Part shown: positions 38,827 to 50,742 of the stretch, one piece after another | Position numbering within the stretch: the stretch's first letter is position 1 | Layout: every line of letters begins with the position of its first letter | Origin: Daphnia pulex | Taxonomy: Eukaryota > Arthropoda > Branchiopoda > Diplostraca > Daphniidae | NCBI RefSeq assembly: GCF_021134715.1 | Contig: NC_060018.1 | Coordinates: 434,001 to 498,000, forward strand | Length of the DNA: 64,000 nucleotides | Reading direction: 5' to 3' | The notes under the pieces: model-generated | Seen by the model: the letters and a program-made list of their open reading frames with translations, nothing else | The model's database searches: none | What the model was told of the DNA's origin: nothing | Position numbers and translations under genes: made by a program

Positions 38827-41143
38827 TTAGAATTGGATCATGAGTAAAGCCAAAATGCCGGAGAGAACGACGCCCAGCTGTTGTTGGAGCCCTCCTGAGC
38901 TTTGGTTGCAATAATTCGAATCGCAGTTGCAAATTTCCTGTTGAAACGAGAGGCAAAACAAAGGAATAGCGCATATAATTGAATGATGATTCACGCCATG
39001 ACTCGTCGATGGACATACCTTTGTGATGGCTTTTGAGGTTTCGTTGACGCAGTTGCCCGTTATGCTGGACGTGTTGGCAGCGCAGTTGCGGTAGAAGAAA
39101 TCTAATCGACCTGTCACAACAGCCGCAAACAGTCGTGAATTATTGTCGGTTGTCGGGTATAATAATATTCAGAGAGAGAAATCGTCGACCAGCCCAACAA
39201 ACAATCGCCCCATAAAAAAAAGTCGACTGTGGCAGAAGACAATAAGGAAATAAATTTACCATTTTTATCGAAGACGGTCACCGTTTCGCAGCCCGTCTCG
39301 CAGCTATGCGTCCGAACCGACTCGCTGAAATTCTTGCGAGTGCAGACATCCACGCGATCTTGTGTGCCAATTCATTTTTATTACATTCGTTAAAATAATT
39401 CCGAAATAGAAAATGAGAAACACTTACTGGAATCAGCCGGCGACCAGCTGCAGACGTAGCACTGAACGCCCTCCACTTTCATTTTTGAAATAACAACAAA
39501 AACATTACATTAAGAATTAGCCTTTTTCTATGACTGTACATCTGTTGTTTTGCCAAGCCCTTGGCTCAGTTATTGGACGTTTAGATGGGTGCGCAACACA
39601 AACATTCGGTAACTCTCAACTGCCGGCGACTTTTAGTGAATCAACAAAAAGGTCGTTTGTTATCTATTTCCAGTCGCAATTGATGGCATGTACACGCATA
39701 TTACCTACCGCAGAGAGACTGGCGACGATGAGCTTCTGTAGTCTCTAATCTATTAAGCGCGTTACATCTCTTTGGAAGTTGTTCAAAGACAACAACATTT
39801 CCCTTGTTGTTTTTAGTTTTTATTATACCGGAGGAGATGGTAGGCAAACAACTCTAGACGCGATGAAATCACGGCGGTTTCTGTCTGTGTGTGGTGGGTT
39901 ATTCGTTTTCCTCCGCATTCCGCCGTTTTCTCATTTGAATTGGAAATCGACCAATGTGTAGAAATTCTTGGGATGGTTCCAGAAAACCAACTCATCTCCG
40001 GTTCGTTTCTTCCTTTGTGTGTCTGTCTATGTTTGCGTCATTTCTTTTTTTGTTTTTTTTTGTCATCAACATGGAAAGCATCTCATTACACTTGTATAAT
40101 AATGCGCTGTAGTTTTCTCCCGTTTGTCACCCAGACTCTCTCTCTTGTCTCAATCCCGAAAATGTTTCACGCCGTGCAACACCGTCGGTCGTAATCGCTT
40201 TTTAATCCGCCCTCATTTTCTTCTTCTTCTTCTTCTTGCAATTTAAATTTCATTTACGACCCAGTGAGTCAATAATAATCTCGTCCCCCCTCAACACAAA
40301 ACTGGTTATTCCCCCCAGGATTTTGAAAAAAGAAAAACGAGTTTTCCCACACCTTTGTCCTTTTTAGAGTTTATAGATAATGTTATTCCTCTCCCGTAAG
40401 ATGTTTTTCTTTTGGCTCGTTAACGTTCCTCTCTGTACATTCAAAAAACACAAGAGTGAACACTGAACACGCTTGTTATAAGGCGGGAGGGTTAGTACAA
40501 CGTCCCGGCTGTGGCAGCATATGAATATTATTAAAGCAATATGAAATTTCCCTTGTAACATATTTTCTCCCCATTTCATCTCTGCTGGCGCGATGGATTG
40601 TGTGTGGGGGAGAATATAAGAAAGTAAAGGCAATCTGATGGCTGCGTGACTGACGGCATCAGCCACCGCGAGATGACCGTGTAAGAGCGGCAATCGTCAA
40701 CGGACGGGCGGCACAAAAAAAGAGGCGCGTGATGGATCGGGAGGCGCATCGATCCACCCCGAAGAATGAAGAAGAAATCAGATGCGGATTGGCCAGTCGC
40801 CAGTTATTCACTTGGCAAAATCAGACGGACATATGTACATGTACGCAATTTTGGCAACAGGGGTGGAAGGGGAAAACTTGGCCCAATCGGTGGCCATCCA
40901 TTAGACAAGATGGAAAATGATGCGTTTAACTGCATTTATCCCTGCCTTAATACGTTAATCGTCTGTAGACACAGACACAAGGGCGGTGCCCCCCTCCAAT
41001 ACATGTTTTCTATATAATGTATGCACAATGTCTGATGATATAATGTTACCTGTTTGGAGGGTGGAGAGACAAAAGAAACCGACCAGGACCACCGTCGTCA
41101 CGGGCAGGAGGAACCAGTTGGTGGATGAGGGTCGTCCCAACAT
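38827..41143 (-). CDS. GPI-anchored Ly6/uPAR three-finger protein (five exons)
   Basis: A small secreted cell-surface protein of 147 residues. Minus-strand exons: 41143-41050, 39475-39428, 39358-39260, 39110-39019 and 38937-38827. Every junction is GT-AG and keeps phase. The signal peptide (about 1-31, with core WFLLPVTTVVLVGFFCL) lies alone on exon 1, 1.6 kb from the rest. The mature part has ten cysteines (37, 40, 53, 67, 71, 90, 101, 114, 116, 121). These include the family hallmarks CYVC near the start and CNCDSNYCN at the end. NFS, NTS and NET are possible N-glycosylation sites. After a Ser/Gly stretch (124-127, a plausible GPI omega site) a hydrophobic tail ends the protein. Arthropod relatives (quiver/sleepless, boudin, crooked and others) act in channel modulation, septate junctions or trafficking. 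I cannot assign this one to an orthologue. The exon 1 link is inferred from phase and signal-peptide character. Confidence 0.85.
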
Positions 41144-43742
41144 GTCGGCGTCGATTTCTTTCTTCTTTTTCTTCTTCTTCAACAAACAAGTGATTGATGA
41201 AGATGACCGGATTTGGCCTTTTGTCTTCTTCCAATCAGCAAATCCAAATGTCGTCAAAGAAACAACAACAACAACAACCAACAACAGCGATTGGAGATGG
41301 GCGCTCCTTAATATCCTGGAATGTGTGGAACAGAAAATGTCGTCAATTCAAAGAAGAAGAAGAAGAAATCAACTGATCCAGTCGAGTCAATCACTAAACC
41401 TTGTGTGTGTGTACATACAAAGCCGAGTCTCAACTTGTATTTGTACACTACAACAATCCCTCCGCTTGGTGGGGTTATTCTTTTTTTCCTCCCGCTGTTG
41501 GCTTGTCGATCTAATAGTGTACACTGTGCCACTGCTGCTGCCCTGCCTGGCATGCCAACAAACAAAAACACACGGGAGGAAAACGGGTTTGGCAAGTGGA
41601 CGCGCCCGCGCATCGGGATTTTGTCGCGTCGCTATAAAGGTGGGGCCTCCTCAGCAGCAGAAGGAGGCCGAGTTAAATTTAAAAACTTTGCTCCTAGCTC
41701 CTTGCGCTGGTTTTGTTTTATTTTTCCATGTCGTTCCAGACATGAGGGGGATAACAAATCAACGGAAAGAAGTTTTATTCTGTCCCGTATATTTGCCCGG
41801 CTATACATTACAGTCCAGTATGTGTGCTTCTGTACATGTATGTATGGCGTGTTATGGGCACTGCCCCCCCCCCCCCTTTCTGCTATATTATAGGACACGC
41901 AGCTTTATCCGTGTTATAGACAGTTCTACTAGTCTGGGCATCTAAGCTTACGGAGAGATGGTAATCAGGATACATGGACTCGGTGACGTTGGGCTCCATC
42001 GATTGGCCTTCATTAGGGCATTTGTGTACTCACACACAGGCATCAGTCAGAGGCGACTTTTTTATTTTTACAGGGGCTTCACGATTCTCTCTTCGTTTTT
42101 CTTGTTTTCACCCCCGTCGAAATGCAACGATCCTTCAATGTCCGTGTTAGGAGCCCCTCCGTGTTTTCAAGTTTCTCTTTTTCCCCTTGGCCGACACAAG
42201 GAGTGAGACGGAGCCGATAGAACCTTGGCAGCCCCACCCTCGGGAGAAAATGAAAAAAAAGGTTTGACGAGAGATTGTAAACCCCCAATAGACAAGGCAA
42301 GCCCCGGTCAAGAGGGATCGCAGGAGAGGCCGCATAAGGTGGTGGTGAAGGAGAGAAGCCAAAGTCCAGGTAACGTACGAATACGGTGACGTGATGGCGC
42401 ACTACACTTGAAGACATGTGATGTATGAGCTGCTCTGTGTGCGTACGGTACATTTCTCTCTTCTCCTCGTTCGGTCTGGGTCTCGATGACGGGCAAATCC
42501 CGCAAGCCCCAACACAACACACCACCCCCCAAAGGAAGAGAAGGATTCTCGTGAGTTTCTCCACGACATTCCATAATGTTGCGCCAGCTCTTTATTTTTC
42601 ATTCGAATAATAGTAAACGTAGGCATCATTTGTGGATAGTCTTTCCTCGTGAAGTTGAACACGAGAAAAAGAATAAAAAGGTGCAGAAGAAGAAGAAGAA
42701 TAAGGAGAGAAGATCTGTTTTTAATGAAGCACTTTGACAAGCTGCTGAGCCGCACCGCACGCGCGTCTCTCGCCGTCCCCCCCAGTCCGTCCCGCCGTTT
42801 TTTTCCTTTTTTTACACCGCGGCCGTCACGTCGAAGCCCAAAAAAAGATGTTGATGGCCTTTTGTCTTGGGGCTCTTTTTGTGTCGGGGGGGTATGTCCC
42901 GAATGTATAACCCACCCACTCCTACAATCGCATAATAACTAGAAGGAAATGTTGGGGCCATCTTCCACCTGTGTGTAGTGCCGAGCCACAGCAGCGCCGG
43001 AGTACGACCAAGAAGAAAAAGAGAATGGCGCATTGAAACGCAAAGAAATGACGGCCGCCACCCCGCCGAGATGGGCGAATGGTAAAATGCAGCGCAACAA
43101 GACGACGACAAACGGCCGTTTCTTCTTCTCCTCGCCATTGTCCGCGCGGAGAATCACATTCCGTCCGTCCGCTTCTTTTGTCCGACAAAGTTCCTGGAAC
43201 TGCCACACAGCCGAGGAAAATTGAATTTTTAAAAGAAGAAGAAGACGCAATTTAACTGCATGGCGACACGAAAGATATTTGACCAAATGGTCGTCCATTG
43301 CTGTACAGCGCCAGTCGTTGTTTGATCTTTCAATTTCCAATCGTAAATCGTTTCATTTCATCCAGCGAATATAATCATGGCTGCTGTCCACTGCGGTTGA
43401 TTATTAGAGGACGTTCAACTCGACCCTGCGTGGCGTGAATTATTATATTTCTCTTGATAGAATAAACTTGTGGCGCGTGTTAGAATTGGAATGATAACAA
43501 ATTGTTATTAGATGAATTTCCTTCGTTTCCCCGCACTACCACACACCCCCACACTGGATTGTGGCGACTTTCAGATGACTCATGGAAGTTATGAGACAAC
43601 ACTACCGACGAGGCGTGGGCGCAGCAACCGCCGTCGGGATTCAAACGGTTTCCATATCTATTAATATCCATCCGGATGAGAAACGGAAGGGGCCAAAAAT
43701 ATCAATTTTCTTTCGCTGCCAAGCTTTTCCCGCAAAAGAAAA
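41144..43742. other. Region upstream of the Ly6 gene without supported genes
   Basis: This should contain the Ly6 promoter. It has AAC and AAG microsatellites and a run of 13 C near 41,864-41,876. Frames are low complexity (for example plus strand 40,986-41,945, which overlaps the Ly6 signal exon in the opposite sense) and are not called. Confidence 0.5.
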
Positions 43743-44772
43743 TAGGGTAAAACAACGAATTCCGGACAGCATCTCGGATACGCGAATGCCGGACAAAAAA
43801 GTCGATTTTTTCAATTTACAATTATAAAAAAACGACGAAATATTAACGAAAACTAATGAATGAATTTCAAAATATGACAGGGGATACACAATTGAGCCAA
43901 AGGGCATCTAAAAATACGCTGTATTAATTGAGTTATCATGAAATGAAATTTCTCAATTTTTCTATACGGCTGACAACTTTGGCTCTGTGTTGTCAGTTAG
44001 TAAACATATTTTACGGGGTAAGGAATTTCTAAGGTTAAAACAAGAAAAATCCCTTAACTAATTATATCAATCGATAGAGAATTGAAAGATCTACAATATT
44101 ATATAAGGTTTTGTCGTTATTTTTAAGAATTTTCTTAAATATCGATGAAAATAGAAAACAGGCCAAAATGCGAATGTCGGACAGCTGACGCGAATTCCGG
44201 ACAGAAAATTTTGAAAAATTTCTATTTTCTGTTTTTTAATATGTCTATACATCAATCGACGCAGAATTGTAAGGCGAATCGATTGATGTGCAATGTTTAT
44301 AAGTTTTTTTGTATAGTTTTTCCACTATTTAAAAAAAAAGATTTGAGCGACAAGAGGATCGAATCTTAGCAGATCCAAAAAAGCTGTCGTCATAATTTTT
44401 CTTTCCCGTTCCACTTGTTTATCAATATTTTTAAAAGGCGTAATAATTCAGTAATTTTAGTGAAAAAATTTTTGAAAAAAATCGAGCAGTTAGTTTTATA
44501 ATGACTACCATTCCCCAAAATGGTGTATCTTTCGTCCGGAATGTTTCTTATTATAAAATAATTAAAGTCTTTGTGATTTTTAATTTAATTCCCATGCCCG
44601 TAACCCCATTTTGCTTGAAATTCCCCCAAAAATGTTCGAAGGGCGTAAATTTTTTTTCAAAATCACTTATATGTAGCGTCAGTCTTGCTCCCATAAGGAG
44701 CCATGATGCGAATTCCGGACAGACTACATAGTCCGCTCGCTAATCGATCTTTATAGTTTTAGACAAGTATCG

Positions 44773-44832
44773 TTCTGGCAGTGTGGGTTAAGGTCCGCTT
44801 GTAAACGTGAAGGTTGAACGTTCAAATCTCAT
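44773..44832 (+). other. tRNA-like segment inside the TIR element (Pol III A/B-box-like)
   Basis: TGGCAGTGTGGGTTAAGGTC resembles a tRNA D-arm/A box, and GTTCAAATC about 40 nt later fits the T-arm B box (GWTCRANNC). The anticodon stem pairs poorly and no acceptor stem forms, so this is not a working tRNA. It may be a tRNA-derived relic such as a SINE head, or a chance match. Confidence 0.35.
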
Positions 44833-45079
44833 AACTGCAATAACGTTAAAATTAAATAGCGTGATGGTAACAGTTCAGATTATTTTACTTATTTCAATAA
44901 TTGTTACAATTATGTATTATTGAATATATTTATGGTTTAAGAAGAAGCCATTATTACGTATGAACCTAGCTGATGTCCATATTATTTTTGTTTCAATATG
45001 TCTGTTGCTTGCTTTGCATTTCTAATTGCATGTACGACTAAAAGATTTTACTAAATCTTTTAATGCAGATTTACCCTTT

Positions 45080-45142
45080 GCAGGTATCGAACGTCAGTCC
45101 TTCCGCATGGTAGGCAGATATTATACCGCTGTGCTATGTTGT
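45080..45142 (-). other. Second tRNA-like segment inside the TIR element
   Basis: On the minus strand TAGCACAGCGGTATAATATC resembles an A box. TCTGC-CTACCAT-GCGGA forms a five-pair anticodon-like stem with a seven-base loop. CGTTCGATACC then provides a B-box-like T arm. The acceptor arm does not pair and the T stem is mostly lost, so it is a degenerate relic at best. Its layout is close to a glycine-type tRNA. Confidence 0.4.
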
Positions 45143-46980
45143 TATAGATACGACGGATAAAAAGTAATGAAGTGTTAGTCATATTTTTTCCGTCTGCTGT
45201 CCAGAATTCGCATCAAGGGCTTTATGGGGAAAGAACCTTCATTAATTAGACGAATTATATTAACGTCATGTTACCATTATGCAGCTAGACATAAAGAGGA
45301 CTTAATTCTACATTTATTGATACCAATTTTTCTATAAAAATCTTAACTCAGAAATTCTAAGAAAATTTTCAAATTTCGGTGGTTTTCGGACATTCGCGTC
45401 ACGTATGGGCGACTTTCTATTTTAATTTCTCCAGAATTCCAATACGGATTTCAATTTCGTTTTTTGTTTTAGAATTCTAGGCCTATTTGTTCTTGTGAAA
45501 TTTAGTAAACGAAAGGGATTTTCAAAATATTAATTTTATGTTGTTAAGTCGTTTTGATCCCAGGTCGAAAAGTCTTGGCAGACGAAAACAGTTTTTGACA
45601 GCTCAATGTTTTGATTTTTTAAATCGAAATATCTCAAAATACTTTCATTGCACTGTACTATATGTCTTAAGCAATTTTACTAAGAATTAAAAACTGCATC
45701 GATTGATATAATTAGTTTTTAAAAATATTTCTGTCCGGAATTCGAAAAACTGTCCGGGGCATTCGCGTTTTGTCCGGAAATTCGCATTTCGGGTTTACAC
45801 ACAAACGCCATAAGTCGGATCGCTGTCCGGCATTCGCTGTTTTACCCTAATAATACTCGTCTCGTTTCGGGCTGCGTGACGACGAACGTGTCGGAATGCG
45901 CCCACGGCACTACACATGCGACACTTTTATTTGGCGCTTAATTCAAAGTTGCGCGAAAATTTGTCGTTCGCCTCATCTCCGGGTCCCATCCAGCGGCTAC
46001 CGGTTCTTTCGGCCATGACTATGTATAGCCTTTACAGCCAGTGACATCCAGGGGGGAAACTTAATTACACACAACCCGTAAGGTAATATAATCCACTTTA
46101 ATCCCGCAAAAAATTCCGTGCCGTCATCCGCTCAAAAAGGGGAAAAAACATAAACGCGCGAACTTTGAAACGCGCGGACCGGAGATTTTTCAATTCTTTT
46201 TTAAAATATATAAAAAGAGAGTGAGGGGGGATTAAATTTTCTCCTTTCGACCGGACGTCGAATATCAACGGCTCATCACACACATGAAGCGCTACATTAA
46301 AAGAGGAGCAAAGTCCCGCCGCTGCTGTTGGCACACGGAAATTGAGCGCGCGGCATAACCGACCAGCCCCGAAAATGTCGGTAAAGAGGCGGCCGCCCCC
46401 TTCTCCCAACGGGGGTATATGTATATAGGTGCTCGCCCTTCAACTGCTGTAAAATTCACTTCCCATCGCATTCATAAATTGGGCCCAAGTAACCAAAAAG
46501 AAAAGGAAATGTCTTGTGTCTTTTCTGAGGGTCTGTTTTTAAATATTCCCTTTTCTATGTGCCGTGTAGTATGACATGTAGGAAGAAATGTTTCATCCGC
46601 TCCTTTTGCACTTTTACTCCGTGGGAACTGTGCCGGGTTTTTCTCCTTCTGTTTTTCTTTACATATACGATTGCGGGAGTCGGTTCAACCAGTCGGGCAT
46701 GGAAACCGCACGCCAAGTACAACCTTGGTCGATGTTGTTGGGTTCGTGTGGGTTTGTTGGCACTGGTGAAAAAACCCATCGGAAAAGACCATCAATCAAA
46801 AAGTTCCTCTGGCAAACTTTGAATCGAATTAAACGCGGGAAAAGCGCTGGGAAATTTATCCCGAATGACATCAGCCTTTAACATGAATATTCAGAGAAAA
46901 AAGAGGTTAAAACTGACCTTTTGGATTTATTTTTCAAATCAAGGATCGGGTGTCGGATGGTTTGGTAATCGATAGTTGAG

Positions 46981-47552
46981 TATAAATCCTTTAGACAGTG
47001 GAACGGACTGCACCAAGACGCAACGTACACGCTAAATATTTAAAAAAAGACGGGCCGAGCAATAGGAATAGGAAAGGAGTGGAGGAAAAGGAGTGGAGGA
47101 CACTGACTCGACTTGTGTGAATGATCGCGTCGCTGTGAGCTCACTGAGCGTGGAAAGTTGAAAGAGACGGGACAAAAGTGCTTCGACGACTGCTGATGCC
47201 AACAGCCCAGCTAGTCCCGCCGACCTGCTGCAGCACAGCCCAGCAGGGACCACAACAACAACCCACCACCAACAACATCCTCCCCCTTTTTTCTTTACAC
47301 CCACTCACTCGGGGAAACGAGGAGAGACGAGAAAGAGAGAAAGAAAGAAAAGAAATATAAAAGAGAAATGAATAAGAATGAGGTAAGAAGAAGAAGATAA
47401 AGAGAAGGAAGGAACCCTCCCGACCGAACGAATAATATAAAGGTACGTAGTAGATACGGGGGGAAAAAAGGTAGGAAGGTTAGCGTCTATTATTAATCGT
47501 GATGTACTGTTCAGAGTCAACTCCTCGTAGTACCGGGCGAATGTGTGCACAG
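46981..47552 (+). promoter_or_regulatory. Candidate TATA promoter and non-coding leader exon
   Basis: TATAAAT at 46,981-46,987 could place a transcription start near 47,011. A good splice donor, CACAG|GTGAGT, ends a would-be leader exon at 47,552. No phase-linked downstream coding exon on the plus strand was identified, so the gene it would serve is unknown. It may equally be chance. Confidence 0.25.
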
Positions 47553-50500
47553 GTGAGTGGTTTTTTCATAAGAGAAAGAAAGAACAAGGGAGGGCGAGCA
47601 TCCGGTCCCCAGCAGCAGCAGCTCGACAGCAGCAACTCAACAGGTTCTTCCTTCTTATTTCTTTTCCTTTTTCTTCTTTCTATCTGTGGCCTTTTTAAGT
47701 ATTTTTTCTTTTTCTGATATTCGATTGTTTATTCTCTCCCACCTTTTCTTTTATCACTAAATAAATTTCTCCTTTTTTAAACTTCTTTTTCTTCATTCGT
47801 TTCGGTTATTGCCTGCGCTTCGATTCATCATCGTCTCTCATCGGATATGCTCCACCTTTTTCGGTGAACTGCTGGCCGCCGACGACCGAAGAAACTTGTC
47901 GGAACTTTGTTTTTACTTAACGTGCCGTGCCGCTTATCGTTTTTCCTCCATCTCCTTATTCCTTGCCCACCCGATGGTATACAGGCCTAGACGTTATTAT
48001 TATTCATCATCCACTTTGCTCGATAATTGATCAACCATTAAGGACGAGACGGGGTGAAATCAACAAAAGTCGGGGAGAAAAACAGCGTTGAAATTTTGAT
48101 TTTCCGTAGCTTTTCGACTGCTGTGCCGCTTATCGGCCGTGTGCGTCGTCAACAGATGAGAACCGAAAATGCACCTTAGCCTCGATGAATAATTCAACAG
48201 ATCCGGCTATTGTTCTTTCATGATGCCATGAGTCCGCGTACTTGGAAAGTATTGACGTGTCGACCGTATATAGATAAGCAGCACACACAGCACTGTATGG
48301 TACTCACTGATGATGGTCGTGCGTCTGATATGCTCACACTTGCATATTATTTCACGATGAGGGGTCGGCAGCAGACCAGCAGACATTTTTCTGCCTGTTG
48401 TGATTGCCACATTCAAAATAGCCCGCGCCAAATGTATGCGCATCTTAATCATTTATTGTGCATGTCTCTTTTTTTTAAATTTTGCTCGAAGCCAACACAT
48501 CCCAAACAGTTGATGGAAACGTGTGTAGCAGCAGATGTAACGGGATTTGTTCACAACAACATCACAACAACAACAACCAACATCCACGAAAAAACGAAAA
48601 AAAAAGAGAAAACGCAAGTCCAATCACAACGTGGGTATATATATGATTGGAATAAACCAATGATTATTATACGTGTAGACTTATTGTCTGCCAATATGTA
48701 AATGAAGGTACACATCAAATGTTTATTGGGAAGGGACTATAGATGCGCTCGCGACGGATACATCGGTTAGTAGTTGCTGGGATGGATGGTGTTTTTATTC
48801 ACTGGCGCTGGAGCGTGTCAATAATATGCGCGATGGTGACAATACATGAACGACACAGTGGCATTCCATATCTGGGCGTCGTCGTCGATTGTTTCTATAT
48901 ATACTCTACGCGTTTTAGATTTTTAACCATTTTTCTATAGTTTTTTATTTTTGCCTTTTGTTGCTGCTGAGAGTGGGTGGGGGCCAAGTCAGTTTTGGGT
49001 GTTTGTCGAGTTGTTGCTGTTTTGTTGTGGCTTGTGCGCATTCGGGCTACAATTTTTGAATAATGACACACTGTCAGAAAGAAAGGAATATGAAATCATA
49101 TAAGTAATAGATTTTTGTGTTTCTTCTTATTTGGGTAGAGGGAGGGGCCATGATGTCACGATGATTTCAGGCTTTATTTTCGGATGGAGCCAAATGATGG
49201 AGGAATTTTACGCCGTGGCAAATAAATCACGTCGAACGGTGCCAATGTGTTGCACAACATCAAAATCGACTGGCCGTGTGGAGTCGAGACTTGAGGAATT
49301 TCTCCGGCCATTTTAATGGCGACCGTCGGAGGGGAGGGTTGGGCTCGAGGTAGAAACCTAAAACGAGAGAAAACGAGAGAAAAAAGGAACATCATCAATC
49401 ACATTTAAAGCTCATCGTCTTTTATTTTTTGATTCCGTGAGAGGGGGGTGGGATAATAACAATCAGACACCCTTGTGTCGATCGAACCAAAAGCTCAGTA
49501 CAGCGCCCAGCAGTTCATTCTGTTGCTGAGTTAATGGTCAACCGAAAAACAAAAGAAGCTCAGCTCAGAGTCTCGAATTTTCACACGTCGTCGAGTCCAC
49601 AGCCCGTTACCGGGACGTGTGTTTGACTACAAGGTGCGGCCCGTCGTAAAAAAAACTATCCAGTTATAATGATAACCATCACTTGCACGAATAACGTGCG
49701 TTGTATATTAGTAATGTGGCGAGCGGAGAAAAAGGAGTTATTCACACCCTGGGAGGAGGAATTTTTTAAAACATTGGATTATTCTTTGCAAATTCCTGAT
49801 AGAAAAATCCCAATGTTTATTGGGAAATTCTTGAAAAACAAAAGTAGAACCCTGGAGTGTTGAAAGTCAAATGAAACCAGTTCCTTCCATCCGTCTTCTC
49901 GTCCGAAGCGACAAGCACTCGCTCACCAAAACATCCAGGCAGCACATCACTTGGAGCCAACCGCGACGTAAGGCAAAGAAAATCAAAGCTATAAAAAAAC
50001 TCTTCTTCTTCTTCTTCTTCTTTTGGGTTGTTATATTATCTGTGCCATTGTTTCAGGGGATGAATAAGACGAGTGATGCCATCAGCAGCACGGCTCTATA
50101 TATAGCGCCAGCGCCAGTTGACTGGCGAGTGCATCCAACATTGTAACGCTTTTGCTGGGACACCAGATATGGTAGCGGAACTCTCTGGCTGGCTGCAATT
50201 GAGAATTCCAATTGCGTGTGAGCGCAGCAGCTCCTTTCTCGACGAAACAAAAACACAAAATTCGTGATGTGTGTGAGGTCCCCACGACTCTCATCGCAAC
50301 AGTGTCCAACTCTTTTTTTTCCTTTTGATCTCTCTCACAATGCCAGCAGCTTTCTCCGGCACTGATGTCGACCTGTCGTCACGTCCACTTCACAACCATC
50401 CGTCAAGATGGGCCGGGGTAAAAAAAAAAAATGGAATATTATAAAGAAAGGGAAAACTGCGCGGGACAACAACAACAATCGGTGTTGGAATTAAGGAATC

Positions 50501-50742
50501 CGAATTTAAAATCAACAAAACCACCGAAACTCACCTGATGGATATGATGATTCCGTGGAGAGATGGAATCAAAAACAAAAGAAACGAAAAATAAAGAATT
50601 CTTGAAGTTAAATGTGTTGTCCGTGTGTATATTAAGTGGCCAGGGTGGGGTTAAATGAATCGTCTTTTCGGTGTATTTGTTGGCTGGTTATGTAAAGGTG
50701 AAAGGTGGTTGGATTATTATCTCTCTCGCTTTCTCTCTCCTT
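47553..50742. other. Non-coding region downstream of the neuropeptide gene
   Basis: No frame is supported. The region has simple repeats and short A/T-rich patches; the 3-prime untranslated region of the minus-strand neuropeptide gene should begin at its right end. Confidence 0.5.

Larger units (their letters stand above)
43745..45847. mobile_element. Non-autonomous 2.1-kb TIR DNA transposon with inward-facing motif arrays
   Basis: The ends are inverted repeats: GGGTAAAACA(A/G)CGAAT(T/G)CCGG followed by ACAGC, 24 of 26 positions matching. Both ends are flanked by TA (43,743-43,744 and 45,848-45,849), the target duplication of Tc1/mariner-class elements. A motif of the form CGAATKCCGGACAG recurs eleven times. 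Five copies near the left end point right (43,756; 43,783; 44,171; 44,191; 44,709). Six near the right end point left (45,197; 45,386; 45,731; 45,750; 45,770; 45,823). Copies vary slightly. Such subterminal arrays usually bind transposase. The interior is AT-rich and has no frame above 80 codons, so the element cannot encode its own transposase. Two tRNA-like segments lie in the middle. I do not recognise the family. Confidence 0.85.

Noticed and set aside
40986..41945. 319-codon plus-strand frame
   Set aside because: It is antisense to the Ly6 signal exon and made of low-complexity stretches. The minus-strand exon chain explains the region better.
44775..44796. Similarity of TGGCAGTGTGG to the miR-34 seed region
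   Set aside because: The match ends after 11 bases, no hairpin precursor forms around it, and it lies in a tRNA-like segment of a transposon.
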